Source: Dendrolimus kikuchii
Taxonomy: Eukaryota; Arthropoda; Insecta; Lepidoptera; Lasiocampidae
Direction of reading: 5' to 3'
DNA: 64,000 nucleotides
NCBI GenBank assembly: GCA_019925095.2
Contig: CM034395.1
Coordinates: 1,808,001-1,872,000, forward strand
Part shown: positions 41,096-51,218 of the stretch, piece by piece
How the letters are laid out: every line of letters begins with the position of its first letter
Position numbering within the stretch: the first letter of the stretch is position 1
The notes under the pieces: generated by a model
The model's database searches: none
Seen by the model: the letters and a program-made list of their open reading frames with translations, nothing else
What the model was told of the DNA's origin: nothing
Program-made: the position numbers and the translations under genes

Positions 41096-41546
41096 ATATT
41101 TAAATGTCATTTAATCGAGCTGCGAGCACTGCGCAAAATCTGCGGAGTGACGATCGCGGACCGCGTTCGAAATACCGAAGTAAGAAAGAGAGTTGGTCTG
41201 AAAAAGAGTGTCGGGGTGAAGGTAAGGAAAGGAATGCTCCGGTGGTACGGGCATGTGGAAAGAATGCACGATGAAAGAATGACTAAACAGATATACAATG
41301 CAAAAGTGGATGGATGCAGAAGTCGTGGAAGGCCACGAGACACCTTCCATGATCAAATTGATCGTGTACTAGCAGAAGGTGATATCAGGAGCCTTAAGAA
41401 CAGACGAGCGTGCATGACAAGAGTTATGAATGGCAAAGAAGCAAGTGAGGTGTGTAAGAATAAGCCTAAATGGCGCTCTGTTGTTCGTGCCTACCCCGCA
41501 AGGGAACTGGCGTGAAGTTATGTATGTATGTATGTATATTTAAATG
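41096..41546 (+). mobile_element. LINE family A, copy A15 with 11-bp TSD
   Basis: ATATTTAAATG at 41096-41106 and 41536-41546. About eight bases not found in other A copies lie between the left TSD and the start of homology, possibly untemplated. Carries an open C-terminal frame (41024-41515 reading through from the flank). Confidence 0.8.
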
Positions 41547-42060
41547 CTGTGCACTTGTCAATAAAGCCTCCACCAATCTTCTCCGTTATGAAATAGCTAT
41601 TTTTAATTATCATTATGACACAGACTCCTAAAAATACTAGGTCATAATTTGTGTTGTAATCATATATTATGAATACCAAGTCACAAATAACAATATATCT
41701 AGAAATTCGTTTGACTTTTAAACAATCTCATTAATTCGCGTCGAGACGCCGACTCAGTGATTAAGCGGCTGATTTATGGCATGTGCAATTTGCATCACGA
41801 CATGATTGCCCATAATCAGATTGAGGCAGACGAGCGGTTTTGTTTTTGTCCATGCAGGAACGGAGAAAGAATACTGTACAGTTTGTACACTTGTTCTTGC
41901 TTGTAGTGGTGGATGCTGGCAGTAGTTGGTGGAGTGCTGGTGCTTTCTTATAGTACAGTGAAGAAAATACACCTTGCTGCTTTCAGGGATTTATTCACGT
42001 ACTATTTGATCATGGATGCTGATCCCTGGGTTCAACTTAGTGGTAGTTGAAGTCGTATTT
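41547..42060. other. no gene; fragments of SINE N and SINE B
   Basis: GTGCAATTTGCATCACGACA near 41785 resembles the N body, and CATGCAGGAACGGAGAAAG near 41853 is the start of B. The rest is unassigned. Confidence 0.35.
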
Positions 42061-42316
42061 TTTTTATTGATTGAAGGTGGTTACCGTCGCCTGTAGACAT
42101 TTGCAACATTTTAGGTGCTACAAATGCGCTGCTGCTCTCTTAAGGGAGACTGGAACCTGATCACTAATGCTTATGATACATCAAAATGTAGCCTTCGTAT
42201 ATTTTCGAAAAAATTTCATGTTTTATTTACACAACGGTACTTTATAAGGAGAAAGTGTTTTAGATAGAGCTTCTCATTAACAAGTATATTTAACTTCTAT
42301 TCAGAAGATTTTATGA
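42061..42316 (-). repeat. composite repeat BX, copy 1
   Basis: The 3' part of SINE B joined at CCTGATCACTAATGC to a ~180-bp segment absent from other B copies (with GTAGCCTTCGTATATTTTCG and GGAGAAAGTGTTTTAGATAG). The same junction and segment recur at 50866-51151. Confidence 0.7.
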
Positions 42317-43006
42317 TGTTTGCAACACCAAGGGCGTTGCCGACGCGTTGTCGGCCTCTAAGAAATTTTATAACGCCCTTCTTAAACGACCCCATGTCGT
42401 ACCCGTAGCGCAGAGGGAAAACCTCGGCGGGAAGTTCTCTCCAGATCGTTGTTGTACGCGGTATAAACGTTCTAGAGAACCATTGCGTAGTAGAGCATGG
42501 GAGCTCCTGGAAATGGGGCTGAACATCCCGTCGATAGCGAGCGGTGCGGTTGTAAAAATGAGGTGTTGGAACCAGATCAAACAGTTCCTCGGAACACTCT
42601 CCGTTGTACAGGCGGTAGAATACGCAGAGGGACGCAAAGTTTCTCCGAAGGCTAAACGATTCTAAGCCGCCTGTTAGTATGGGATCGTCGACTATACGAA
42701 CGGAGCGACGCTGGATGGAGTCAAGAGGGTCAGTCGGGTAAGCGGTTGCTTCAGCCCATAGGTAAGAGCAGTATTCCATATGCGGCCTGACTTGTGCTTT
42801 GTAAAGCACAAGTCTTTGCCGTGGGATGAAATACTGCTTAGACCGGTTTAGCACACCAAGCTTTTTTGAGGCAAGTTTAGCCTTGCCTTCCAGATGACCC
42901 GGAAACTGCACGTTGCTCGTTCGGTCTTCCTTGGAACTGTGGCACAGGGACAAATGGGGTCTTTTTTGCAGAGAATGCGCAGACCTGTGTCTTCGTGGGG
43001 TTAAAT
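42317..43006 (-). pseudogene. CR1/Jockey-like LINE family D, copy D2
   Basis: The minus-strand frame 42297-42953 carries GHLEGKAKLASKKLGVLNRS, LVLYKAQVRPHMEYCSYLW, RRSVRIVDDPILTGGLE, SLCVFYRLYNGECSEELF, WRELPAEVFPLRYGYDMGSF and a terminal LRGRQR: nearly the whole region after the RT palm. Farther 5' (to ~43006) the matching frame shifts (PTKTQVCAFSAKK), so there is a frameshift near 42930. No RT catalytic core. The 3' side ends exactly at repeat BX. Confidence 0.75.
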
Positions 43007-43140
43007 GTATGTTACGACTGATAGCAACTTGATAGCATCTCGATAGTAACTCGATTACAAAGTATTTGTGAGCATTATTTAAACTAATATTATAATATTA
43101 AAGTAGCCTAAAGTATGCCGCAGCGTCAGCAAAACGCTGT

Positions 43141-43400
43141 ACGATGAACCGTACAAATACAATTTCCTGCATTGTGGCGGCCAGTCGTAAGAGACGACAA
43201 AACAACTTATAGCCAGGTGTTAGGCTACTTGCCCATCTGGAGAAGTACCAAACCTGGTTTAGGGTATGCCGCCACAACAACCTCGAGTTGTGTTCCGTCA
43301 TTAGTGGCCAGGTTCCAGTCTGCCTTTAAATAGCACCAGCACATTGATGGTAACCGCTTTCCATAAGGTGGATCGTCTGCCTGTCTGCTGAACTAATGCT
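43141..43400 (+). mobile_element. SINE-like family B, copy B15, diverged
   Basis: Lacks the first ~25 bp of the head and ends in CTGAACTAATGCTATAAG rather than a clean A tail. Confidence 0.65.
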
Positions 43401-43568
43401 ATAAGAAAAGCGTCATCTTCTGTTAAAATATATTAAAAATTCAATAGCCATTTGTAATTTCATGTCCTAATTAAATTCATGCTTTATCAGTTTAAAGTGC
43501 AAATCAATTATAAACTAGTGTTATATGTATACTAACTTAATCGTAGATTCGTAGGTCGTAACGTTAGA

Positions 43569-44060
43569 ATATCGTTACGACCTAGGTGCCGACAAAGGCA
43601 AATTTCCATCTGCAGCCCAGTACAAACACATTTTATTACCTTTTCGGCATTTGGACTTCTTTTGTTTACTTTGTGTTTAAAAATTGTGACAAAAAACAGC
43701 CCACTGTGTATTGTAATCTTTTACGGCCTATTGTTATATTGTGATCACTACCAGGTGTCTCGGATTTAAACGTACAAACTGATTCTAAGAAATTCGGTCT
43801 ACGAAGTCGGGCAGACATATTGCATCTGTGCAGTATAAAACAATGCCCCAATGGAGAGATCGGCAGTCTTGACTGCGATAACAAGACTTGTGTACATTCG
43901 GTAATCTATTTAGTGACGGACTTTGCGCGTATTATTGAATCGTGCATTACGTTTGGACTTATTGCGTTCGGTTATATTTTCACGTGTTTGTATAATTATA
44001 ATAAAGTCTATAATAATTCCAACGGTATTTTAATTCGAGTCCTGCAATTGGTAACAGTAT
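43569..44060 (+). mobile_element. solo LTR family Q, copy Q4
   Basis: The LTR is 43573-44056 (484 bp). The left edge is CGTTACG (expected TGTTACG, one change) and the right edge GGTAACA. The flanks ATAT/GTAT differ at one base. TATA box in CAGTATAAAAC (~43836), AATAAAGTC poly(A) signal (~44000). No internal coding region. Confidence 0.75.
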
Positions 44061-44253
44061 TAATACTTTTCTGCATTCAAATTCAATTCAAACTTACAGT
44101 GTTTACATTTCGTGCGCACGTCAAAATTACTCCTGTTATCATAATAAAAAATAATATTGCGTCTGCTACATACTTTTATTACGAAATAACTCAATAATAA
44201 ACACATAAAATAATATGTTATAACCCGATCGGTGCATACATATATTAAAATTA

Positions 44254-44353
44254 AATATCTATGTATCCTATTAATTACATGTATTTGATTTGCACACCAC
44301 CGTCATACACTCTCGATTCCTTTCACACAATCCACAGCCCGGGTTGTCTGGTA
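44254..44353 (+). repeat. direct repeat, left copy (LINE G piece)
   Basis: About 97 bp repeated at 45112-45208 with very few changes (TACATGTATTTGATTTGCAC, CCACAGCCCGGGTTGTCTGG). The two copies flank LINE A16 and an AT-rich stretch. Confidence 0.75.
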
Positions 44354-44882
44354 GGCACGAACAACAGAGCGCCATTTAGGCTTATTCTTACACACCTCAC
44401 TTGCTTCTTTGACATTCATAACTCTTGTCAAGCACGCTCGTCTGTTCTTAAGGCTCCTGATATCACCTTCTGCTAGTACACGATCAATTTGATCATGGAA
44501 GGTGTGTCGCGGTCTTCCACGACTTCTGCATCCATCCACTTTTGCATTGTATATCTGTTTAGTCATTCTTTCATCATGCATTCTTTCCACATGCCCGAAC
44601 CACCGGAGCATTCCTTTCCTTACCTTCACCCCGACACTCTCTTTTAGACCAACTCTCTTTCTTACTTCGGTATTACGAACGCGGTCCGCGAGCGTCACTC
44701 CGCAGATTTTGCGCAGTGCTCGCATCTCGACAGCGTTTACTCTACTTTCATGCTCTCTCTTCCATACCCAACTCTCGCTTCCATACGTGAGCGTAGGTAC
44801 CAGCACCGCGTTGTGTACGGCGAGCTGGGCCTTCTGGCTGAGGTTCTTAGCGCCTAGAAGTTTATTTACCTAACGCTCCATT
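44354..44882 (-). mobile_element. LINE family A, copy A16, 3' terminus lost
   Basis: Nearly as long as A1, but the terminal ~45 bp and tail are missing; it joins LINE G directly at TTGTCTGG|TAGGCACG. Its 5' edge (AATGGAGCG on the minus strand) coincides with that of A20. The minus-strand open frame 44303-44806 is the A C-terminal protein fragment. Confidence 0.8.
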
Positions 44883-45111
44883 CAAAGTAGTATATCAAAT
44901 TGTACGTATTTTAATTTGTTAATATATTTATTAATAATGTATATATTATATTAATATATATAATATTGATATACTGATTATTGCTATTATTAATATTGTA
45001 TAGCTATTGTAGTTACTATACACATATTAATAATGTATATATTTGGATATATATAATATTAATATGTGTTATTGTCTAGTTTCTTTTTCTTAATTATATA
45101 TATATTGTGTA
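44883..45111. other. AT-only spacer with TATA repeats
   Basis: Near-pure A/T sequence with repeated AATAATGTATATATT words (twice, ~44931 and ~45028). No gene. Confidence 0.5.
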
Positions 45112-45333
45112 ATATCTATGTATCCCATTAATTACATGTATTTGATTTGCACACCACCGTCATACACTCTCGATTCCTTTCACACAATCCACAGCCCGGG
45201 TTGTCTGGAAGAGATCGCTCTAAAGCGATAAGGCCGCCCTCTGTTCCTGCCTTGACACGATGTGACTGTCAATGATTAATTTATGTATATATGGTGAACA
45301 ATAAAGTATTTTCTATCTATCTATCTATATAAC
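45112..45333 (+). mobile_element. LINE family G 3' end with (CTAT)n tail
   Basis: The right copy of the 97-bp repeat continues into GAAGAGATCGCTCTAAAGCG, GATAAGGCCGCCCTCTGTTC, an AATAAAG signal and (CTAT)n. This order is typical of an RTE-like LINE 3' UTR with microsatellite tail. No meaningful ORF is left. Confidence 0.6.
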
Positions 45334-45646
45334 CGAGCATCATTAATACGTACGTGGATACTCTTTAAAGAAAGAGAAACAAAGAACGACTTTATTTGTA
45401 GAAATAGCGACGTAATTACATTCCTTATACATTATTATACACAGAGCATATTTGGAGAATTTGTATGCCGCATTTTCAGCAAACAAGGTTTGCACTCAGC
45501 ATATTGCTATGCCGGAATTATATCCGACACAACGCTGATTTTCAGTGCAAACCTTCATTTTGGCGTAAGACCAAAATGACCCAATTTTGTTAATAAAATA
45601 ATAAATAATACTAATACTTAATAAAACTAATTCTACTTATGTAATA
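45334..45646 (-). repeat. LINE U-like 3' UTR piece and spacer
   Basis: 45480-45595 (CAGCATATTGCTATGCCGGA, GACACAACGCTGATTTTCAG) resembles the UTR of LINE U at ~27960-28040 in inverted orientation. The rest is AT-rich. Confidence 0.4.
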
Positions 45647-45889
45647 CTAGCTTTTGCCCGCGACTTCGTCCGCGTGGAATAGTTTAAAAAAGTAAGTTAA
45701 AAAAACCCCCGATTTTGAAACATTCTTCATTGGTGCTCCGCTTCTATTGGTCTTAGCGTAATGATATATAGCCTATAGGCTTCTTCGATAAATGGGCTAT
45801 TTAACACTGAAAGAATTTTTCAGATCAGACCAGTAGTTCCCGAGATTAGCGTGTTCAAACAAACAAACTCTTCAGCTTTATATATTAGT
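45647..45889 (-). mobile_element. mini-Helitron family C, minus strand
   Basis: CTAG at 45647-45650 with A before it, then CTTTTGCCCGCGACTTCGTC. Runs to the 5' region (TTTATATATTAGTAT), where it meets family M without the final AAGA. Confidence 0.7.
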
Positions 45890-46104
45890 ATAGCTGTCCC
45901 GGCAGACGTTGTTCTGCCCTGAACTAATAAAATTTAGAACCCGATTCCAGCGCCACCTACCGGGTCCAAATGTTAGCTATCCTATCTTTCAAGTCGGATC
46001 AAACTGCACACGGTGTGCAAATTTGATTAAAATCGGTCAAGTAGTTTAGGAGTCCATTGAGGACAAACATTGTGACACGAGATTTATATATATTAAGATA
46101 AGAT
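45890..46104 (-). mobile_element. Helitron-like family M, 3' end
   Basis: Begins AGCTGTCCCGGCAGACG and contains CTGCACACGGTGTGCAAAT. It matches 62149-62345 in inverted orientation. Joined end to end with Helitron C. Confidence 0.5.
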
Positions 46105-46107
46105 TTA

Positions 46108-46274
46108 CCGACCGGCCGTCCCGAATATCGCTGGAAAAATGGAGGCTGACCTATCGGAGCTACGAGCCAATAATTAGCCAGAAACTGCGCAGGACAAATA
46201 AAAATGGCATGCTTTTGTTTCGGAGGCCAAGACCCACTTTGGGTCGCTGAGCCAACGGCGTAAGTAAGTACGTC
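46108..46274 (+). pseudogene. RTE-like LINE family F, 3' fragment
   Basis: Matches the end of the F ORF (CGAATATCGCTGG through GGCCAAGACCCACTTTGGG) with stops and small gaps. Ends in GTAAGTAAGTA, the F microsatellite tail, next to repeat E. Confidence 0.7.
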
Positions 46275-46276
46275 AC

Positions 46277-46886
46277 TGTATGTCTTTCAAGACCACGGGC
46301 CATAAAAATGGCCCGGACTTTTAGGGGGCTTGCGTGGGGCCATGGAAAGGCCAACACGTAGAGGCCCCTTGACAAATTTAATGTAAATGTGGCGTGACAC
46401 TGACCGGCGATTATCCCTGTCCACACCATATAGTAATGCCCCCAAGGACAAGCCCCGGCCAGTGTAGGACTATTATGGGAAATGAGGACAAAAAGTACCG
46501 GGCTATTGTGGTGAACTGCTAATGGTACTAGGGGTCTAGGAATATAGGGACTATGGCGTCTGCCCGTCGCAATGTTTAGGGAACACGGAAAAATGGGCAG
46601 ACGGTGACTCGCCACTCCCTGCATGGGCCCCAAAAAATGCCATAGAAGGCAGGAGCAACATGGGTGTGAGTGGCTAAGGGGTGGGTTGCAGGTTCACCGA
46701 AGCTACTTCCGACGTTAGGCCATTTATCACTTCCACCCCTGGAGCTTGAGTCTTAGCTCTAGCGATCTCCACTCCGTGCCGGCTGGTTAAGGCAAGCACG
46801 GAGGCGGGGGCCTTGCCTTGGCCCCCGGAGTCAGGTACGAGGTGTCGCTACTCACCTAAGGCTTCGCCACAAAGCCCCCCTGCGGG
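46277..46886 (-). repeat. dispersed repeat family E, copy 3
   Basis: Full ~610-bp copy, inverted relative to the other two. The minus-strand open frame 46160-46633 lies mostly in it and is not conserved between copies. Confidence 0.65.
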
Positions 46887-47167
46887 TTACGTCACTTATT
46901 ATTAAAAAAGTAATAATTTTACTTTCGAATTTTCAGGATAGAAATAATTTAAATCACTTAAAAAATTAGGGTCGGTCGCCATACTGGAGAATGATTTTCT
47001 TCAGTGATGTCTAAATCATAAGGATTTTTGTTTAATTAATCAAAAATAAATAATCGATCAAAATTAACAGTGTAGAGATATTCGCTTTCAGAGTTATAAA
47101 AAGTGTATTCGTCTTCCTCTAACTTTTAAAATGTGGGATGCAAATTTATTAATAATAAGTGATGAGG
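46887..47167. other. no gene recognised
   Basis: AT-rich spacer. Confidence 0.35.
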
Positions 47168-47638
47168 CGTCCCTGGATTATTTACTTACTTACTCCGTTG
47201 GCCCAGCGACCCAAAGTGGGTCTTGGCCTCCGAAACGAGAGCATGCCACTTTTCTCGGTCCTGTGCGGTTTCTTGCCAATTACTGGCTCCTAGCTCCGAC
47301 AGGTCTGCCTCTACTCTGTCCTTCCAGCGATATTTAGGACGGCCGACCGGACGCCGACCTACCGGCCGTCCCAAATATGCTTTCCTCACGCTGCGATCCT
47401 CTCCCATCCGTTCTACGTGACCGAGCCAGCGGAGGCGGTGAGCTTTTATTTCTCCTATTATGTTAGGCTCGGTCACGAGATTCTCAATTTCGAGGTTACT
47501 TCGGACCCTCCAGCTGCCATCCTCTCTTTTTGTTGGACCCAGAATCTTGCGGAGAACCTTCCTTTCCGCTACTAAAAGCTGGTTTTCCTCCTTGAGGGTA
47601 AGCGTCCAAGCTTCGCACTCATACATCGTCCCTGGATT
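47168..47638 (-). mobile_element. RTE-like LINE family F, best copy, 12-bp TSD
   Basis: CGTCCCTGGATT at 47168-47179 and 47627-47638 flanks the 5'-truncated insertion 47180-47626. The 3' tail is (TAAG)n on the minus strand. Confidence 0.85.
47186..47626 (-). pseudogene. C-terminal fragment of RTE-like LINE F ORF2
   Basis: 146 codons without stops: YECEAWTLTLKEENQLLVAE, then LRKILGPTKREDGSWRVRSN, RLRWLGHVERMGEDRSVRKA and GRRPVGRPKYRWKDRVEADL. Same architecture as A (post-RT region with RW-GHV-RM and RGRP-type motifs), but only distantly similar. The first Met codon is the first coding base after the TSD, by coincidence of truncation. No RT or endonuclease. Confidence 0.75.
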
Positions 47639-47761
47639 CGTTGATGATAATTATACCTTATACCCCTCCTTATCTTAAGGAATGTTTCAACTTCCTTCAT
47701 ACGTCACATACACTCAATTTGCGCTCCACTAATAATCTCCTGTTAATGGCACCTGCACACT

Positions 47762-47817
47762 CATAGGAGCGGATCACCAATGAAGAATGTTTCAAAGACG
47801 TCGCGGGCACAGCAAGT
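47762..47817 (+). mobile_element. mini-Helitron family C, short 3' fragment
   Basis: ATAGGAGCGGATCACCAATG through GCGGGCACAG, with an internal gap. Ends GCACAGCAAG rather than CTAG. Confidence 0.5.
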
Positions 47818-48284
47818 AACTTATAATATTGTGTCCAAACTCCCTTAATATAAAACTTAGTGTATTGTTTTTAATATTTTCTAACAAATAAAAAAAAAGT
47901 TTACAGCGAGGTATTTAAACGCACGTTCTTTTTCAAGTATATTGCATTAGAATTTGTTAAACTGTCAAATATCGAATCGCTAAATTGGCAGTCGGAAGAG
48001 TCGCAAGTCTGCGCCCACGCATGCAATAGAGTCCGACCCGATGATTATCGACCGTATCGCGCCTTTCTTAATGACTGCAGTTATGCGTCCTTTCCTGGCG
48101 GCGACTCTGTGTTTAAACTTTATAATACAAACGTATTTGACCGATTATGATAATCACCAACCTTTAGAGGCACCGAAATTATGTTTCTTGAGGAATTATA
48201 ATTGTGATTTATAATAATTGAAGATTACAAATGTGCATCATAATTGAGGATTATAATTGTATATCGCAAACCTCCTCGTCACCC
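47818..48284. other. no gene recognised
   Basis: AT-rich, nothing recognised. Confidence 0.4.
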
Positions 48285-48560
48285 CTGTCTAATATTTAAG
48301 ACAAAACGATTTAAAACTAATCTTGGAAAATATTCACCTATAGCTAGAATATCACGACTGTACAATTCATATGTTGAAAAATCTAAAAATCTAAATCCAT
48401 ATTGTAATCATTTGGGCCACCAGCATACCTGTAGACAAAGCACATTTATTACCTGCCGGCGTTTGAGCTAATAATATTGAAACTATTTATGAGCATTGTT
48501 TAGATTTAAAACGGATGTATATGAAGTATCTCCTGTTGATGGTCCATAATAAATAAATAA
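48285..48560 (+). pseudogene. LINE family V, ORF C-terminal fragment
   Basis: The frame to the TGA/TAA near 48471 contains KTNLGKYSPIARISRLYNSY followed by NPYCNHLGH and a cysteine-containing end. This PIAR-x-RLYNSY pattern occurs at the C-terminal end of insect Jockey-group ORF2 proteins. A/T-rich (AAATAAAT) sequence follows as a probable tail. Confidence 0.5.
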
Positions 48561-48770
48561 AATAAAATAAATAAATAAAATATATATATAGATTAAAGAC
48601 ATTTCTGATTGACAAATCATATTATAGTGTTAATGATTATTTTAATGATAGACTTTAAATTACTGAGGTAGTATGTACAATGTATTATTATATAGACTAG
48701 TGGATTCATTTTAATTTTTATGACATTTATTTTAGAGATTATGGTTGGTATATCATTATTCTGAATTATC

Positions 48771-49311
48771 TTTAAATAGGCCCAGCTCGCCATACACAAC
48801 GCGGTGCTGGTACCTACGCTCACGTATGGAAGCGAGAGTTGGGTATGGAAGAGAGAGCATGAAAGTAGAGTAAACGCGGTCGAGATGCGAGCACTGCGCA
48901 AAATCTGCGGAGTGACGCTCGCGGACCGCGTTCGTAATACCGAAGTAAGAATGAGAGTTGGTCTGAAAGAGAGTATTGGGGTGAAGGTATGGAAAGGAAT
49001 GCTCCGGTGGTTCGGGCATGTGGAAAGAATGCATGATGAAAGAATGACTAAACAGATATACAATGCAAAAGTGGATGGATGCAGAAGTCGTGGAAGGCCA
49101 CGACACACCTTCCATGATCAAATTGATCGTGTACTAGCAGAAGGTGATGTCAGGAGCCTTAAGAACAGACGAGCGCGCATGACAAGAGTTATGAATGTCA
49201 TAGAAGCAAGTGAGGTGTGTAAGAATAAGCCTAAATGGCGCTCTGTTGTTCGTGCCTACCCCGCAAGGGAACTGGTGTGAAGTTATGTATGTATGTATGT
49301 ATTTTTAAATA
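48771..49311 (+). mobile_element. LINE family A, copy A17 with 8-bp TSD
   Basis: TTTAAATA at 48771-48778 and 49304-49311. The insertion 48779-49303 carries the open C-terminal frame 48804-49280 and (GTAT)n. Confidence 0.8.
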
Positions 49312-49492
49312 TTAATGTAATATTAGTACTAAGACTACTGATTGAATCGATAAAAATGATTAATTGTAATACGCACAACATTTTGCACGCCCTTCAGGCA
49401 AAAACATGTGAAACTATGAAACAATCCTTCCAACTTTATTATGTACCATGCATGTTTTATGTAATAAACGATGATTTGATTTGAAAAAAAAA

Positions 49493-49572
49493 ACTAATAA
49501 GCGTGTTAAATTGAAAAAAATAAATCTAGAAATTAAGTTTTAAAAAAGGGTACGGAACTCGATTCCGTATTA
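49493..49572 (-). repeat. dispersed repeat family T, fragment
   Basis: About 80 bp (AAACTAATAAGCGTGTTAAA to GGGTACGGAACTCG), the edge shared with 29095-29175. Confidence 0.55.
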
Positions 49573-49589
49573 ATAATAATAATAATAGT

Positions 49590-49856
49590 ATCCCACATGA
49601 CTGTAATCTCGTAAAAGCTGAAACTGACAAATTAACGAAATACCTTGACCTCGCGCACGAGATTACTGACATGTGGCATATGGACTCAACGATCATCGTA
49701 CCGATAGTGGTGTCTGTTAACGGTCTAATCGCGAAGAGCCTCGACCGACACCTAGAGAGGCTCTCGCTCGGTAAATGGGTGAAGGGCCAGATGCAGAAGG
49801 CGGTTCTCCTGAGCACGGCACGCATTGTGAGGAAGTTCCTGTCTCTGGAGCCTTAA
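49590..49856 (+). pseudogene. LINE family W, ORF C-terminal domain
   Basis: 88 codons then TAA. Visible: HDCNLVKAETDKLTKYLDLA, then HEITDMWHMDSTIIVPIVVS, VNGLIAKSLDRHLERLSL and QMQKAVLLSTARIVRKFLSL. The helical end with IVPIVVS-NGLIAKSL is a recurrent C-terminus of animal reverse transcriptase ORFs. Clade not certain (R2- or RTE-like tails come to mind). No RT domain upstream; the 5' side is (AAT)n. Confidence 0.55.
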
Positions 49857-50010
49857 CCACCGGTAGCTTGGACCCTAGGCCCCGCTGCCGACGGACGTCA
49901 TCTTTTTATATTTTTTTAATATGTATTTATTTTTTATATATATATGTATTAAAAAAACATAAAAAAGAATGTAAATAAATATATGTGAAATAATAATAAT
50001 AATATAAATT
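49857..50010. other. possible LINE W 3' UTR, AT-rich
   Basis: TAACCACCGGTAGCTTGGAC follows the stop, then mostly A/T with (TAA)n up to repeat E. Confidence 0.35.
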
Positions 50011-50528
50011 CCCGCAGGGGGGCTTTGTGGCGAAGCCTTAGGTGAGTAGCGACACCTCGTACCTGACTCCGGGGGCCAAGACAAGGCCCCCACCTCCGTG
50101 CTTGCCTTAGCCAGCCGGCACGGAGTGGAGATCGCTAGAGCTAAGACTCAAGCTCCAGGGGTGGAAGTGATAAATGGCATCACGTCAGAAGTAGCTTCGG
50201 TGAACCTGCAGCCCACCTCTCGACACCCATGTTGCCACTCGCACCAATGTTGCTCCTGTCTTTATGGCATTTTTTGGGGCCCATGCAGGGAGTGGCGAGT
50301 CACCGTCTGCCCATTTTTCCATGTTCCCTGAATATTGCGACGGGCAGTTCACCCCAATAGCCCGGTACTTTTTGTCCTCATTTCCCACAATAGTCCTACA
50401 CTGGCCGGGGCTTGTCCTTGGGTGCATTACTATATGGTGTGGACAAGGATAATCGCCGGTCAGTGTCACGCCACATTTACATTAAATTTGTCAAAGGGCC
50501 TCTACGTGTTGGCCTTTCTATGGCCTTT
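50011..50528 (+). repeat. dispersed repeat family E, copy 2
   Basis: Same orientation as 32204-32802. Begins CCCGCAGGGGGGCTTTGTGG and ends early at TTGGCCTTTCTATGG. Confidence 0.65.
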
Positions 50529-50548
50529 CTATAATAAAAATAACTGTA

Positions 50549-50824
50549 GTGGAGTTAACAGAAAAGATTGCAGCAATCCTTACTATGATATCTTTGATTT
50601 ATTGCACGCCTTCAGTAGCAGGTCTGATATCAATAGTCAATTTTATTGCACCAGCTGAGTTATTATCGTCGGTTGTTTCCACACCATTGCTCATAAATCC
50701 ACCTTCGCCTTCTATATCGTATTATCGGCTCTTCATATCTTTACTGACTTATGTTAGTTTGGTTTATAGTTTTCTACTTATTGCTATAATTCTGGTTATT
50801 ACTACTGTGAGCCGTATTTTATGA
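50549..50824 (+). CDS. unrecognised hydrophobic open frame
   Basis: 91 codons from a GTG (no ATG at the 5' edge), ending in TGA at 50824. The translation is strongly hydrophobic, with at least two segments long enough to span a membrane (SLLTYVSLVYSFLLIAIILV near the C-terminus and an earlier LTMISLIYCTPSVAGLISIV stretch) separated by a Pro/Ser patch. I do not recognise it. It lies between repeat E and repeat BX, not in a known element. It may be an exon of a membrane protein, a decayed gene or chance. No splice-site or promoter evidence supports it. Confidence 0.2.
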   Translation: MELTEKIAAILTMISLIYCTPSVAGLISIVNFIAPAELLSSVVSTPLLINPPSPSISYYRLFISLLTYVSLVYSFLLIAIILVITTVSRIL

Positions 50825-50865
50825 TTTAGGTGCCTAAATCGTGGAAAAGGGTTTATATTTTTTTT

Positions 50866-51151
50866 TATTGCAGGAGCTCAGCAGATAGACAGACGGCCCA
50901 CATGATGGAAAGCGGTTACCATCGCCTGTAGACATTTGCAACATTTTAGGTTGCGCAAATGCGCTGCTACTCTCTTAAGGGAGACTGGAACCTGATCACT
51001 AATGCTTATGATACATCAAAATGTAGCCTTCGTATATTTTCGAAAAAAAATCATATTTTATTTACACAACGGTACTTTATAAGGAGAAAGTGTTTTAGAT
51101 AGAGCTTCTCATTAACAAGTATATTTAACTTCTATTCAGAAGATTTTATGA
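50866..51151 (-). repeat. composite repeat BX, copy 2
   Basis: Full 3' part of SINE B with tail, then the ~180-bp BX-specific segment ending at AAGATTTTATGA, as in copy 1. Confidence 0.7.
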
Positions 51152-51218
51152 GATCAGGAATTTCCAAGTGATTTGAAGAAACACAAGACTAATCCACAGC
51201 GAAATATAGGTGGATTTA

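Noticed and set aside
42348..42665. 105-codon plus-strand frame
   Set aside because: Antisense shadow of the LINE D2 coding fragment.
46160..46633. 157-codon minus-strand frame as a gene
   Set aside because: It spans the boundary between LINE F and repeat E and is not open in the other E copies.
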